IMG/VR virus record: IMGVR_UViG_3300008267_000038
Span: 1 to 64,000 of that record
Length of the DNA stretch: 64,000 nt
From: a virus
Reading direction: 5' to 3' (one strand)
Shown: positions 26,975 through 38,100 of the stretch, one piece after another
Layout: each line of letters starts with the position of its first letter
Position numbering within the stretch: position 1 is the first letter of the stretch
The notes under the pieces: generated by a model
Database searches by the model: none
The model's input: the letters and a program-made list of their open reading frames with translations, nothing else
Told to the model about the DNA's origin: nothing
Program-made: the position numbers and the translations under genes

Positions 26975-29154
26975 CAGATCGACCTTACACCAGCACTCCC
27001 AAGAAGCGGTAGCCCTGTGATGTAGTCGAGGGTCGGAGTCCCAGGGGGCAGCGAGGGCGTTGCCCGCACCACACCAAGAACTGCTGTGGCCGCGCCTCCC
27101 AGCATGATGTTTGGGGAGGAGAGGTCAATACCCGCAGGACTCACGATGGTCACCAAGGCACCCGCTGTGACGCTGACCGCCGCCGCCGCCGTCAACGAGT
27201 ATGCTGCACCAGACGAGACGGTGAAGGCCGCGCCAGAAGTTTGAGTGATGGATGCACCCGAAGATTCCGTGATGGCCGCCGTTGCCGTTGTGGAGATCGT
27301 GCCGTTGACGGTGACTGTCTTGGACCCTGCCGCGAGCGACTCGACGACAGGCCCAGCGATGACGTTCTTGAACTCCCCTCCCGAGATGATGGTTTCGTGC
27401 TTGTCTTGGGCATACGTCAGATAAGTCATGCCATTGATGTTGACGTTACACCCGCCCGCGTTCATCGAGTAGCCGCTGATCGCCGTTTGGCTGATCTTGT
27501 CGGCCCGAGTGGTCGCCGCACCGTTGGAGGCGACGATGAAAGAACCACCCGTCTGGAGGTAGGTGTCGCCCGCCGACATCATGGTGTGCTTGCCCGAGAC
27601 ATCCGTGGACAGGCTGTTACCCTGCGCGTCGGCGGCTCCGACATACCTGTTCTTCACAGGGCCGCGATACACGATGTCGAGAGAGTTCCCTGTGTCGGTG
27701 TTGCGACCAATCTCAGCCTTGATGCCGCCCTCCAGCTTGGCGAAAAGGCTCGTGTTGGAAGGAGAGGCCGCGCCGACAAAGAGTTTCAAGGCTCCCAGCA
27801 GGTTGAGGTCCGCAGACACTCCCTTCACACTGTCGCCGTAGGCGTCATTGGAAGGCTTCGGCACCTGCATGAGCAGCTTGCCCTGCTTTTGAACAGCGAC
27901 CGCGAACGGTACGTCGTCGGCTGTCGTAAAGACGGGGTTGATGCGGAACAGGAAGGCGGCTGCCGAGGTCTTGGCATCGAGGTCCGAACTGTTGCGATTG
28001 ATAGTCTCAAGGGTGAACTTGCCTGGCGTCAACGCCTTACCCATCCCCCATAGCTGGGGGCGTAGGATTTGCCCGTACTGCTTGATGCCTAGCGTCGAGT
28101 AGGGATCGTTGCCGATCACCGTCCCCATGACGTGTTCGATGTAGGTCATTCTCGGGTTGGGGCAGAACCCGTCGATCTCCGTGTGGACCTCTTGGACGAG
28201 TTCGGTGTCGTGGGCGATCTCGGTACGGACCTCCGTGAAAGCGGCACCGGCACCCTCATCCGGCTTCGCCTCGATGCCAGCCTCCGAGGAGGTGGACGGG
28301 TAAAAGACGGTCTTGCCGTTCGAGTAGGTGACGGGAGGGAAGTCCGTGGCGTTGTTGAACTGCTCCAACAGCACACCGCTCGGTGACGCAAACTTGTAAT
28401 CGCCTCCGACGGGACCTGGGCCGAGGTTCTGGTAGTCATCACGGCCATAGTACCCAGCGGCCTCGTCCTTCAAGGTCTTGGTCGAACCATCGGCTGTGAC
28501 CACCTCGCGGGGTATCCAGAACACCTGTCGGCGTACCGGCCCCGAGTAACGCTTGACGCCTGCCTCGTTGTCGAACCGATGGATGGCTTGCGTGACGAGA
28601 GTGCGTTCCTCGTCCCTGAGTTCAATGAGGTCGCCTGCCCTGTTGACAAGGTTGACGCTGCGGTTCAACCACATCTCTGCGCCGCTCGACGACATACCGC
28701 CGACGTCACCAGGCTGCATCTTGAACCGCTTGTACCGTACAGGACCACCGACATAGTTCCGATAGTCGGCCTTGTCCTCCTCGTCGATGTCGTTGGGGTC
28801 GCTGGCTGCAAAGGGATCGTACCGTAGCCCCTGCCGGTTTCCTGTCGGCAGGTACCCAAGGATGGTGGCCTCCGCGATGTTGTGCTTGGGCGACACCATT
28901 CGGTAGCCCACCATCACGAACGAGCCTACCTCGGGGATACCTCCCCAGAAGCTACGAGGCCCGCACATGGCCTGCGACAACTCCACCTCCATCCGATAGC
29001 CGCTGCCCGTGATGATCTTGACGTCCACCTTCATGTTGACTTCATCGACCCTCTGGACCACCCCAACACGGAAGCCGTGTGAGGTGCCGTGGTTGTCGAT
29101 GAAGTCCTCGTTGACGGCGAAGTTGTCGGGGTACTTGGAGACGTAGTGGATCAT
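26974..29154 (-). CDS. Baseplate central spike (gpV/gp5-type) with beta-helical tail
   Basis: 726 residues. The first 120 residues form an OB-fold-like module (GFRVGVVQRVDEVNMKVDVKI) similar to the start of gpV/gp5 spike proteins, including PEVGSFVMVGY. The C-terminal 150 residues are repetitive and Ser/Ala/Thr/Gly-rich (TVTVNGTISTTATAAITES, SGASITQTSGAAFTVSSG), as expected of an intertwined triple-stranded beta-helix needle. There is no lysozyme insert. The gene follows the hub gene directly (stop and ATG adjacent), matching hub-spike order in many myoviruses. It would puncture the outer envelope during contraction. Confidence 0.8.
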   Translation of the reverse strand: MIHYVSKYPDNFAVNEDFIDNHGTSHGFRVGVVQRVDEVNMKVDVKIITGSGYRMEVELSQAMCGPRSFWGGIPEVGSFVMVGYRMVSPKHNIAEATILGYLPTGNRQGLRYDPFAASDPNDIDEEDKADYRNYVGGPVRYKRFKMQPGDVGGMSSSGAEMWLNRSVNLVNRAGDLIELRDEERTLVTQAIHRFDNEAGVKRYSGPVRRQVFWIPREVVTADGSTKTLKDEAAGYYGRDDYQNLGPGPVGGDYKFASPSGVLLEQFNNATDFPPVTYSNGKTVFYPSTSSEAGIEAKPDEGAGAAFTEVRTEIAHDTELVQEVHTEIDGFCPNPRMTYIEHVMGTVIGNDPYSTLGIKQYGQILRPQLWGMGKALTPGKFTLETINRNSSDLDAKTSAAAFLFRINPVFTTADDVPFAVAVQKQGKLLMQVPKPSNDAYGDSVKGVSADLNLLGALKLFVGAASPSNTSLFAKLEGGIKAEIGRNTDTGNSLDIVYRGPVKNRYVGAADAQGNSLSTDVSGKHTMMSAGDTYLQTGGSFIVASNGAATTRADKISQTAISGYSMNAGGCNVNINGMTYLTYAQDKHETIISGGEFKNVIAGPVVESLAAGSKTVTVNGTISTTATAAITESSGASITQTSGAAFTVSSGAAYSLTAAAAVSVTAGALVTIVSPAGIDLSSPNIMLGGAATAVLGVVRATPSLPPGTPTLDYITGLPLLGSAGVRSI

Positions 29155-32100
29155 CTATTTGCCGTACTTCTTGGAGGCACCCGTGGCACCGGCACCATAG
29201 GTGGGTTCGGGGGGCGGTGCGGACGGAGTGTTGACAGCGGCATCCGAAAGCGGGCCTCCGTTGACGGCCTGTGCAAGTTTCAGCTTCTCCTCGTCGAGTT
29301 GCTGCTGGTACTTGTTGACGCGGGCTTGGGCCTCATCCAACACATATTGCGGGACAGGGGGGACCGCCTGCTGTGCCTTGGCAAGGTCGGCCTGTGCTTG
29401 TGCGAGAGCCTCGGCGTTGCGGGCGACCGAGAACTCAAGGTTCTTGATGACGGTCCCTCGGACAAAGCTATCCGCAGCGGTGGTGACCGCCTCTTGGAAG
29501 CCCAGCTTGGCGGTATCGACCATCCCTGCAATATCCGTGAAGCCCATAGCCGCCCAACGGGCTGGGTCATTGAAGGGCGGCTTGAAGCGGCTGTCGGGCG
29601 TGCCTGTATCGTTGTCTGGGAAGCGGCCAGGTGTTGTCGGTGCGTCACCGCCTCGAAGCGCCTTCTCTAGTTCTTGGTGTGGCTCGTCCAAGGCTTTGTA
29701 GAGGTCGAACAGGTACTTGTTGACCTTGGTGATGACTTGATCGGACGTAATCGCAGGCAAGGTGTCGGTGTTGACAGGTCGGTTGTCGGTCCTGCCGCCC
29801 GTGGTTGTGATGGTGGTGCCTTCGAGCGTGACAGGAGCGCCGGTTAGACCGTTGACGGGTTCAATCTTGGTGGCTTGGCTCATAAACGCCAAGTCGGACC
29901 GCGACAACAGACACGAACAAGGTGACGCACCCCCCGTGACGTCACCCTTGACCGACATCTCGGCAAGGGTGAGGGCGCGGGTTAGCTGCGTGGCCTCAAT
30001 GCTGTCAGGTATCCGCAGCGTCTCAGTGGACCCCAGAGGAGCGGAGTTGATGAGGTTGGTGGCCGTCGATGAGTAGTCGGGAGTGGTCACTGTGGGGGTG
30101 CCAGAACTAAACTTGGAGCCGAACTGAGTGGCCCCCGTCTCTAGGTCCTCGGGCTGCAAGGTCGCAAGGTTCCGCGCAGGGTTGGGGAACGCTGTCGTGA
30201 CCCCTCGGAGGCCCACGGACTGCGCGATCAGCGTGTCCGACAAGTTGCCCGAGAGCGTGGTCTGGAGGGAGATACTGGCGGCCTGATTGGCTTGGTTGGC
30301 GTTCCAGACAAGGGACCCGTCTCGTAGCGACAGGCCACGGCCGTACCGAAACTGACCGACAACCTCAAAACCACGCTCATCCGAGACGGGACGGATGAGC
30401 GCCATACCACCTCGGGAAGTAGTCTTGAACCCCGCAGAGTCATCGCTGATTCTCGCGGCACTAAGAAGGATTGTCTCAGCGACGACGGGCTTATTGTTGG
30501 AAACCGCACCGCCCGCGTCGTACAGGTAGGTGAACACACCTGCCGAGTTCAGCCCGTATTGATAACGGTTCTGCATATACTTGACGCGGAGGGCACTTGA
30601 TTTTCCTTCCTGTAGGGACTTGTCATACGCCGCTGCAAGGGAGGTCATGTTCGTGGTGCGTCTTTCTTCTGCGGTCTTACGAGCCTTGTCCTCTGCGGCC
30701 TTGGGCAACCGTTCTACCTTTTTGATCTCGGAGCCACCCACCCCTGACTCGGAGGGTAGCTTCGTGGGCTTGAAAGGCCGTGTGTAGGCCATGACCACGT
30801 TAGGGAACCCGCAGGGGCGTCCCGTCTTTGGGTGGCGCAAGATGAGAGGCGCGTAGGGGTTCTGGGCAGCGGGCTTATCGAACATCGACAAATCTTCGGG
30901 GGGCAGCACGGCGGCGTCCCCCAACTCGATCTTGAACTTCGCCGCCTCGGCCAACTGCCTCGCCGTGTACTTGAAGATGCCCGGATTCTGCTCGATGGTT
31001 TCCGGCGCTGCCACGGTACCCGTTGGGGCTGCCTTTCCTGTTGTCGCGGCTTTTGAGACGGCGGGAGGGGTATAGCCCGTGAGTTTCAACTTGCCGATGC
31101 CTCTCGGCGCGAAGAACTTGGTTCTACGAGCCGTCAACGTCAACGTCGTCTGGGCCGACCCACCAAACTGAATGTTGTGCGATACGCCCGTGACGTACCA
31201 CATCTGGTCTTTGGGAGCGACGTAGATGGGGAACCCCATCCGTAACTCGGGCCGCAGCGGGATGCTGACCGTCCCGCGATGACGACGGGCGTTCAAGCGA
31301 TCCATCACGTCCATGCCGTAGTAGAACATGAGTTGGGGGTCGCCCATGAACTCGCTGTTCAACTGGTGGGTGCGCCAGCCGTACTTACGAAGGAGGTGCC
31401 AATCCGTCACGCTGGTGAACGGCTCAATGTCCTGCGGCATACCGTAGTCGATGGCACCACCGAAACTACCCGCCATCTGGACCTGGGTGACTACTTCCGA
31501 CTCGGACTCCGAGAAGTCCCAATCTATGATGTCGATGTCCTGTATCCAACTGACCGGCTTGTTGGGCAGGGTGTCGAGGTTGTAGAAGGGCGGCTTGAAC
31601 ACGATGTCGCCCGTCACGTCCATGTAGAACTCGTACCCAATGGCGTCCTTGGCGGCGTTGGCGATCTCTAGCTTCGTCTGGTACTCGGACTGCCACAGGT
31701 TGACCTGCCCTGCGTTGGCGAACTGCGTCTTGAAGGCCACGACGTTCTGGCTGGTGGGGTCGAAGATCATACCCCCGCCGTACTTGCCGCCGTTGGACCG
31801 TCGGACCTCCTGAGAGGCAAAGGGCTGACCCTTTAGTTCGTCTTTGTGCAGGCTGTATTTTTGAGCCAAGGTCGCACCACGAATCGCCACACCCTGCGCC
31901 CCGTAGAGCAGCAGATTGTTCTGCATCCGCGTGAACCGCTTGGACCAATACAGGGTGAGGTCTGCGAGGGCCGCCGCGAACGTACTTTGCTGCCCCGCCT
32001 CGGGGTTGTAGCTGGTGAGGCTGCCCGTACCCACCACGACGTCGCCTGTCGCCTGCTGGGCAAGCGTCCAGATGACATCGTAGGGGTTCATGCCGTGGAA

Positions 32101-32607
32101 CACGTTGCCGAACAGGTCCCACCCCATAGCCGTCTTGGGGGCCGTCCACGCGGGGTTGATGTTGATTTTGCAGAGTTCCCACCACTTGAGGATGTCCGCA
32201 CAGTTGATGGCGATGGTGTGCTGGCCCGACGAGTATTGGTCGGTGACCTCGGTGACGAACCCCCAGAAGATGGGGTAGTATTGAGGGACTCCTTCGACCA
32301 GGTAGTACCCCTTGGCGTAAATCTCAATCTCCATCATCGGGGAGATGACGGGAACGCCCTCGAAGTACACGTCGTCGATGGAGTGCCGAGGAACAGACAG
32401 GTTGATGGACGCCGACCCAGGGCAACTGTCCACGTTGAGATCGACCTGGATGCTCGTGATGTACTTGTGGATGTCGAACTTCCGCATACACCCACCACAG
32501 GCTATGACGTCGGACTCTCCGTTGATGTAGACGATGGCATCCGGCGCTACCGTGATGGTCGGGCGAACGTTGGGCTGGAAGGTACCTTGGAAGGGGCCGC
32601 GTGCCAT
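29155..32607 (-). CDS. Baseplate hub protein (gpD-like) with long C-terminal extension
   Basis: 1,150 residues. ATG 32607 (MARGPFQGTF) has GGAG 6 nt upstream and follows the stop of the previous gene by 20 nt. The N-terminal 400 residues resemble gpD/hub proteins (FDIHKYITSIQVDLNVDS, GHTIAINCADILKWWELC-like segment), the trimer that clamps the spike. The C-terminal 500 residues are an unusual extension containing a long coiled coil (ALAQAQADLAKAQQAV then a second helix ending EEKLKLAQ). Contains CGGC near residue 35. The extension may contact the tape measure or the enlarged baseplate. Confidence 0.75.
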   Translation of the reverse strand: MARGPFQGTFQPNVRPTITVAPDAIVYINGESDVIACGGCMRKFDIHKYITSIQVDLNVDSCPGSASINLSVPRHSIDDVYFEGVPVISPMMEIEIYAKGYYLVEGVPQYYPIFWGFVTEVTDQYSSGQHTIAINCADILKWWELCKININPAWTAPKTAMGWDLFGNVFHGMNPYDVIWTLAQQATGDVVVGTGSLTSYNPEAGQQSTFAAALADLTLYWSKRFTRMQNNLLLYGAQGVAIRGATLAQKYSLHKDELKGQPFASQEVRRSNGGKYGGGMIFDPTSQNVVAFKTQFANAGQVNLWQSEYQTKLEIANAAKDAIGYEFYMDVTGDIVFKPPFYNLDTLPNKPVSWIQDIDIIDWDFSESESEVVTQVQMAGSFGGAIDYGMPQDIEPFTSVTDWHLLRKYGWRTHQLNSEFMGDPQLMFYYGMDVMDRLNARRHRGTVSIPLRPELRMGFPIYVAPKDQMWYVTGVSHNIQFGGSAQTTLTLTARRTKFFAPRGIGKLKLTGYTPPAVSKAATTGKAAPTGTVAAPETIEQNPGIFKYTARQLAEAAKFKIELGDAAVLPPEDLSMFDKPAAQNPYAPLILRHPKTGRPCGFPNVVMAYTRPFKPTKLPSESGVGGSEIKKVERLPKAAEDKARKTAEERRTTNMTSLAAAYDKSLQEGKSSALRVKYMQNRYQYGLNSAGVFTYLYDAGGAVSNNKPVVAETILLSAARISDDSAGFKTTSRGGMALIRPVSDERGFEVVGQFRYGRGLSLRDGSLVWNANQANQAASISLQTTLSGNLSDTLIAQSVGLRGVTTAFPNPARNLATLQPEDLETGATQFGSKFSSGTPTVTTPDYSSTATNLINSAPLGSTETLRIPDSIEATQLTRALTLAEMSVKGDVTGGASPCSCLLSRSDLAFMSQATKIEPVNGLTGAPVTLEGTTITTTGGRTDNRPVNTDTLPAITSDQVITKVNKYLFDLYKALDEPHQELEKALRGGDAPTTPGRFPDNDTGTPDSRFKPPFNDPARWAAMGFTDIAGMVDTAKLGFQEAVTTAADSFVRGTVIKNLEFSVARNAEALAQAQADLAKAQQAVPPVPQYVLDEAQARVNKYQQQLDEEKLKLAQAVNGGPLSDAAVNTPSAPPPEPTYGAGATGASKKYGK

Positions 32608-32627
32608 GATGTACTCCGAGGTTGACC

Positions 32628-34385
32628 TTAGCCGTCCGAGATCACCGTGTCGGGCGGCATGGCAGCCCACTCACTATACCGGGGGTCGGCAACCGGCGTC
32701 TGAACAAGGCCCGTCGGTTGGCCGTTGACGATGAAACCCTGCGCCGACATCGGCTGGGTGCGGTCGAGCAGGTAAGTGTACCGCACGGTGAACTCGAAGG
32801 AGTAAGAAAGCGTGAAGGGTGACTCGGCCTCCTCGGTGACCTGGAAGGAGTCGAAAGACCCGATATACATGGTGTTGTCGTAGTAGAGATAGACCGACCC
32901 CACGAGGGCAAGGTTGTTAGGACGGCCAACCCCACGAAGGTCCATGTCCTCCAACCACAGGTACCCGTTGTTCCTGTAAATGAGGTACAGGCTCATGAGG
33001 TTCTGGTAGGAAGCCGAAAACGATCTCGCCATGCGGGTCAGGCCAGGGCCCGACCCCATCACGGACGAGTTGTAGTCCGTCGCATAGAAACCAGCCACTC
33101 GGCCTTGGGCCGAGATGGTGTCCTGTGCGTCACCCCAATGCTCGATGACGTTGTTGGGACCGTTACGCGCCCACACACCGTCGGAGGCGACCTTGGTACT
33201 CGACACCGAAAAACTCATCGGGTTGATGAGCATTTGCAGGGGCGGCGTATGCGCCATCTGCCTCTGGGACTCCTGTATGGCTTTCACGGTTCGTTCATAT
33301 TGCGCCTGATAGGCTGCGCCTGGCCCATCAGTGTTAGGGTCTTTACCTGGGATGTGTACCTCACCGGCCCGTGACTTTCGTTCCTTTGCAGCCTTCAAGC
33401 GGGCTTCGCGGGCTTTTTTTTGTTCGGCTATCGCCTTGAGTTCCGCTGGGGATGGACCCGTCGCAACAGCCTCGCCGCCCCCGCTGTGGCTGAAACTGTC
33501 GTATGCACTTTTGCCCACGGGCGAGCCAGCACCGCCGCCACCCAACACCGCCATAGGGTCCAGATACTCTTTCTTATCGTTCTGGATGGTGAAGTGCAGA
33601 TGCGGCCAAGTGCCCTTGGCGTTGCCGGTGTCCCCCACGGTACCGATCTGCACCGAAGGGTTCACAGCCTGACCCACACTTACATTGACCGAATCAAGGT
33701 GGGCATAGTACGCATAGTAGGTTTTGCCCCCATAGGTAAACTTGACCGTTACCGCGTTGCCTCCAAAAGCGTTGGTCGAGGGGTTGCTGACTTTGACGAC
33801 GGTGCCGGTGCCCACCGCATACGTTGGCGTTCCTTTGTCGGATGCGAAGTCATAGCCTTCGTGTTCGGATGCGTGCTTGGAGTGGGGTTGCGAGTACACC
33901 CCGCTGCAAAACCAGCCGTTCACCCTATCGGTAGCGGGGTTCTTTCCAGCGGGGTTGAACTCCACCTGCCTTACTTGAAGGGGCAGCGGACCGATCCTTG
34001 TAGGGGGCAGCTTGCCGTTCTTCAAACGCTTGATGGGCTTACTTCGAGCGCCAGACCGCCCACCGCTTCCTACCGCAGGACCCTCACCATCGTCGTACTC
34101 GAAGTATTCGTAGTCCATCTCCCGCCACGCCTCGGGACCACCAATGCTGTTGGACCTGTCGAGTCGCCTGCCCGAAACCAATGCAGAAGGGGGTAGGATG
34201 CCGATGACGAACGGGATGATCCGCGTTCTGGATCGGAGTGTCGTGGCCGTCAGAGGGTAATACTCGCCCGATAGGGAGTCCTCCTCTCCTCGGAACATCG
34301 CATTGTGGAAGGTCAGCAGTTCATAGACATCGGGCTTGTGGTAGCCAGCCTTATCCTCGATCTGCTTGTAAATCTTGTCGGCCAT
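32628..34385 (-). CDS. Tail hub-associated M23 metallopeptidase fused to a baseplate-domain
   Basis: 585 residues, with AGGAGG upstream of ATG 34385. About residues 165-275 form a lysostaphin-type M23 domain: H175-x3-D179 (HEGYDF), then TGNAKGTWPHLHF giving H262-x-H264, the zinc-binding set, with YYAHLDS between them. This is a peptidoglycan endopeptidase. The last 200 residues are paralogous to the neighbouring 236-aa protein (shared HWGD, YRNNGYLWL/YRHNGSVYD and YDNTMYIGSF/YDRNSYIGTF stretches). Being in the tail cluster next to the hub, it likely digests the cell wall locally at DNA ejection rather than acting as lysis endolysin. Confidence 0.82.
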   Translation of the reverse strand: MADKIYKQIEDKAGYHKPDVYELLTFHNAMFRGEEDSLSGEYYPLTATTLRSRTRIIPFVIGILPPSALVSGRRLDRSNSIGGPEAWREMDYEYFEYDDGEGPAVGSGGRSGARSKPIKRLKNGKLPPTRIGPLPLQVRQVEFNPAGKNPATDRVNGWFCSGVYSQPHSKHASEHEGYDFASDKGTPTYAVGTGTVVKVSNPSTNAFGGNAVTVKFTYGGKTYYAYYAHLDSVNVSVGQAVNPSVQIGTVGDTGNAKGTWPHLHFTIQNDKKEYLDPMAVLGGGGAGSPVGKSAYDSFSHSGGGEAVATGPSPAELKAIAEQKKAREARLKAAKERKSRAGEVHIPGKDPNTDGPGAAYQAQYERTVKAIQESQRQMAHTPPLQMLINPMSFSVSSTKVASDGVWARNGPNNVIEHWGDAQDTISAQGRVAGFYATDYNSSVMGSGPGLTRMARSFSASYQNLMSLYLIYRNNGYLWLEDMDLRGVGRPNNLALVGSVYLYYDNTMYIGSFDSFQVTEEAESPFTLSYSFEFTVRYTYLLDRTQPMSAQGFIVNGQPTGLVQTPVADPRYSEWAAMPPDTVISDG

Positions 34386-34394
34386 GCACCCCTC

Positions 34395-35105
34395 CTAAAC
34401 ATCCGGCTCACGGGTGTTCATTTCTTGGAACCCGGGCCTCAGAGTACCCACTCGGGTGTCCATGCTGACCGCGCCACTACGCCTCATCCCAGGCAAGGGA
34501 TTGTCGGTGTTGTAGAGGTCGGCAGGGATACGAGTGAGGACTTGCTCGACCTTGAACTCCCACGAGATGTTGAACACAAACGGAGCGTCGGCCGTCTCCT
34601 CGACCTCGAAGGAGCGGAACGTCCCAATGTACGAGTTGCGGTCGTACATCAGCATCAGACGCCCCTGTAGGACGACGTTGCCGAAGGGGTCATAGACAGA
34701 CCCGTTGTGTCGGTAGAGGTCATAAAGGTCGCGGTAGCGGTCCCATGCGATGGTCCGTTGCCGCACCACGCTCGACAACCCCGTGTAGAGGTTCATGAAC
34801 GCGCCCGTCGAACCGCTCGCGGAGATGCTGGTCAGGTCATCCCCCCAATGCTGCTCCACCCAACCGCCGCGTGTCTGGGTACGCTCAATCTTTTTGAGGT
34901 GCTGCTCCGAAAAGCTGCCAGGGTTGGCGTGCATCACCAGAGCGTGGGGAAGCAACAACTTGCTGGGATCGACAGGGCTGGTGACTTGAAAGGCCATCGG
35001 GATGCGGCCCTTGCGAGTCTCAGCGGGGTGTTTGTACTTGGTGTCGTTGGATGGGGCATCCAACCCCTCAAAGTTCGCCAGCGTGTGCGACGGGATGTAG
35101 GCCAT
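34395..35105 (-). CDS. Baseplate protein paralogous to the M23 fusion's C-terminus
   Basis: 236 residues. Residues 50-215 align by eye with the last 170 residues of the adjacent M23 protein (EQHWGDDL versus EHWGDAQD; YDRNSYIGTFRSFEV versus YDNTMYIGSFDSFQV; TADAPFVFNISWEFKV versus EAESPFTLSYSFEFTV). No peptidase motif. It lies immediately after the tape measure gene and before the peptidase, as expected for gp53/LysM-region-like hub partners. A tandem duplication with later fusion to M23 explains the pair. Role: tail-tip or hub structural component. Confidence 0.72.
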   Translation of the reverse strand: MAYIPSHTLANFEGLDAPSNDTKYKHPAETRKGRIPMAFQVTSPVDPSKLLLPHALVMHANPGSFSEQHLKKIERTQTRGGWVEQHWGDDLTSISASGSTGAFMNLYTGLSSVVRQRTIAWDRYRDLYDLYRHNGSVYDPFGNVVLQGRLMLMYDRNSYIGTFRSFEVEETADAPFVFNISWEFKVEQVLTRIPADLYNTDNPLPGMRRSGAVSMDTRVGTLRPGFQEMNTREPDV

Positions 35106-35113
35106 GATCTCTC

Positions 35114-38100
35114 CTAATCTTCACCGGCTTTTCTTACCTTGACCCTCGTTCCATCCATCGCCGCCTTGACCCGCAAAGCGAACATCTCACTAAAGCTGGG
35201 GGAGAGATCGACGTAGAGGACGCCCCCGCCGCCCATGCCTGCGGAGGCCGCTGGGGGTTCTGGGTCGGGTTCGGCTGCGCGGAGGGCTGCCTCCGCAGCC
35301 GCCTCATCACGGTCGGCCTTGCGGCTGGCGTAACCGCCGCCAGCCCCACGTTGGATGTCCGAAGATGACGCCTCAAAAAGACCCCGCATAAGGCCGCTGC
35401 CCGTAACGTTGCCTCCCCTTGTCAGAGACGTCGCCAAAGCATCCTCCGCAACGTCTCTGTTGGTCAGCAAGGCAAACTCGAAGAGAGCCGCCTCCATCGC
35501 CTCCTGCGATCCCTCGGTGATGACCTTCTTGATGTTGTTTTCGAGGAACGACTGATTGATCTTGATGCCCTTGATCTTGAGGACGTTGTAGATGTCGGCC
35601 AGCGTGGCCTTCGTCGCCAACTGCTCCTCGACCTGCTCCTCGGCCAGGCTGTTGCCAAGTTCGGCTTCACCCAACTCGGGGCTATCCATCGAGTCCGACG
35701 ACGCACCCAGCGCCTTGGCGATGTCCGCGAGGAGCGGCTCCGTGTGGATGTCGTGGACGTAAATGGAACCTGGTGTGGTCTGATGGGCTGTCTGAACCTT
35801 GGCCGCCTCGTTTGCACCCCTTTGATCCACGGCCTCTTGGGCGGCTCGGATGGCCTCGGTCTGCTTGCGGGCGTCCATCTGCTCCTCGATAGCAGGGACG
35901 ATGCCAGCAAGCGTCTTGGGGTCAAGGGACCACAGCTTGGAGTTCATGAGGGCAGCGTCAAACGCTGCGGCGTCCGTGGAAGATACACCCTGCTTGGCCT
36001 CTGCCTGCGCCTCGGCAATCGTTTTGGTCTTGCCCCCCTTGTTACCCTCCTCGAAAATCTGCTGTGCTTTTCGAGCAATATTCCCGACAGCCCCACCCCA
36101 AGTCTGCAACCCTTTCTGGGAGGCCACCGTAGCGTTGACGCCACCGGCTTGATCGACCGCAGCGGCTTGCTTCTTCTTGGCCTCCTCCAGGATGCTGCGT
36201 TCAGCCTCCATCTTTTTCTTGGCTGTCTCGTCGCTGGTGGCTGCGATGGCCTTGGTGAGTTTCTCGATCCGGGCGTCACGCTCCTGTGAGGTCTTGTAGA
36301 GTTTCTCACCGAAAGAGTCCTTGCCCTCCATGAGTTTGTGCTTCATGGCGTCGAGGTCTTTGCCACCAGCCGCACCCAGCGCCTTGTTGACGGTTTCGCT
36401 GTTGATTTTCCGCATCTCCTCGGCCACGCGGAAAGAGTCCCTGCTGACCCCCCAGATGCTTGTAATAGAGTCCCAGATGCCCATGATGGCGTTGTAGAAA
36501 GTGTTGAACAGCCAATCCATGAGAGCCTGCATCTTGTCCATCATGCTGGACTGATACCCGGACGTCTCCTTGGCGTAGTCGGTCTGCTTCTCAGTCTCCG
36601 TGAGCGCCTTCTGCGCCGAGAAGCCCATCTTCTTGAAAACCGACACGCCGTCCTTCGACCGCAGGGCTTCGGCTGCCGCCTTCTCGTTGCCTTCTTTGAG
36701 TTCGATGCCCAGATTCTTTAGGAGAGCCTTGTCCTCATCGGTAGCCATCCCCTCTTGGACACGCTTGGCGATCTCGGCCTTGGCAAGGTCTAGGCCGACG
36801 CGGAACTTGGCGAACTGGTCGATCTGCTCGTCGTTGAGGTTGAGGGCTTGCTCGGCAGCGAGTAACTGTGCGCCCGACAACTGCTCGATACGCTTCCCGT
36901 TGAACATCTTGCGGGACATCGCCTGCAACTGCTCATAGGCCGCGACAGGGCTGGCGTCCTTGAGGGCGCTCGCCAACGACACCGCATCGCCTCGGCTGAC
37001 CTTTTCCTGCTGCCGTGCGGCGTCGATGATGGCCTCTCGCTCGGCTCCCGATAGCTTCTCCCCGTTCTGGGCCAGGTACTCCCCCAACCCCTTAACGCCG
37101 CCCCTGACCGCCTCCCGCAACTTGTCGCCGTCCAGCCCCTTGGCAGCCAAGTCGGTCGCCAGACCCGACAACTTCACATTGATGTCCTCTTGTAACCTGC
37201 TCTTGGTACCCCCCGTGCCAGCGATCAGGACGGACTTCAAGCGGTCCTGTAGGCTCTGACCCTTGAAGAACTGCGAGATGGATTGGAGGAACTGCTGCGC
37301 CCGTCGAGGGTCCATGACCTTCGTGAGTTTCGCCAACACCTTCCCCGCCGTCTCCATGCGGTTGTTGAAGAGGCTCATGTCGGCCGACATACCTCGGATG
37401 ATGTTGAAGAACGTGTTGGCGGCGATCCCCGAGTCACGAGCCTCCAGCGCGATTTTGCCGAAGGCCGTTTCGATGGCCTCCAGCGGCATCCCCATCTGAC
37501 CCTTCATCTCGCCCATGAGAGCAGAGACTTCCTGCATAGAGACGCCCATGTTCCGCGAGTAGGCGGCAGCCAAGTGGACGGTGCGGGTAGTCAGGTCCTC
37601 GACAGCCTCGGCTCCCGTCTTGGCGTCTGCCCGCGCTCCTTGACCGAGGGTACCCACAGACTTGTAGGCTCCCTCGGCCTCGTCCTTGAACTGGTCGAGC
37701 CGCATACCCGCCGAGGTCAACTCGTTCATGGTGGCAGCGTAATCGTCCTTATTCAGACCCCACTCGACGTTCGACAGAGAGAAGGCGGCATCTCGAACGC
37801 CCTTGAGGGTTTGACCTAGTTCTTTGGATGCCCTTCCTGAGTCATCCATGTTGCGGGGCAGGTAGTGCATGGTGCTGGCCGTTGACAGAAGCCCCTTCTG
37901 GAACTCCTTGGCCCCCGCCTCGGCGTCGAGGAACAGCTTGACGACAGCCATGACGCCGCCGCTGAACGTGTTGATGAGCGGCACAAGGCGGCCGATCACA
38001 CCAATCAGCGGTCCCAGACCCTTCAAGAGGCCGCCAACCGACTTGGCAATCATCCCGAAAGCGCCACCCCCTGCGCCCTTGCTGGCGATCTTGTCGCCCA

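Noticed and set aside
32628-34385. M23 domain as the phage's lysis endolysin
   Set aside because: It is fused to a tail domain and located by the hub; no holin or spanin nearby.
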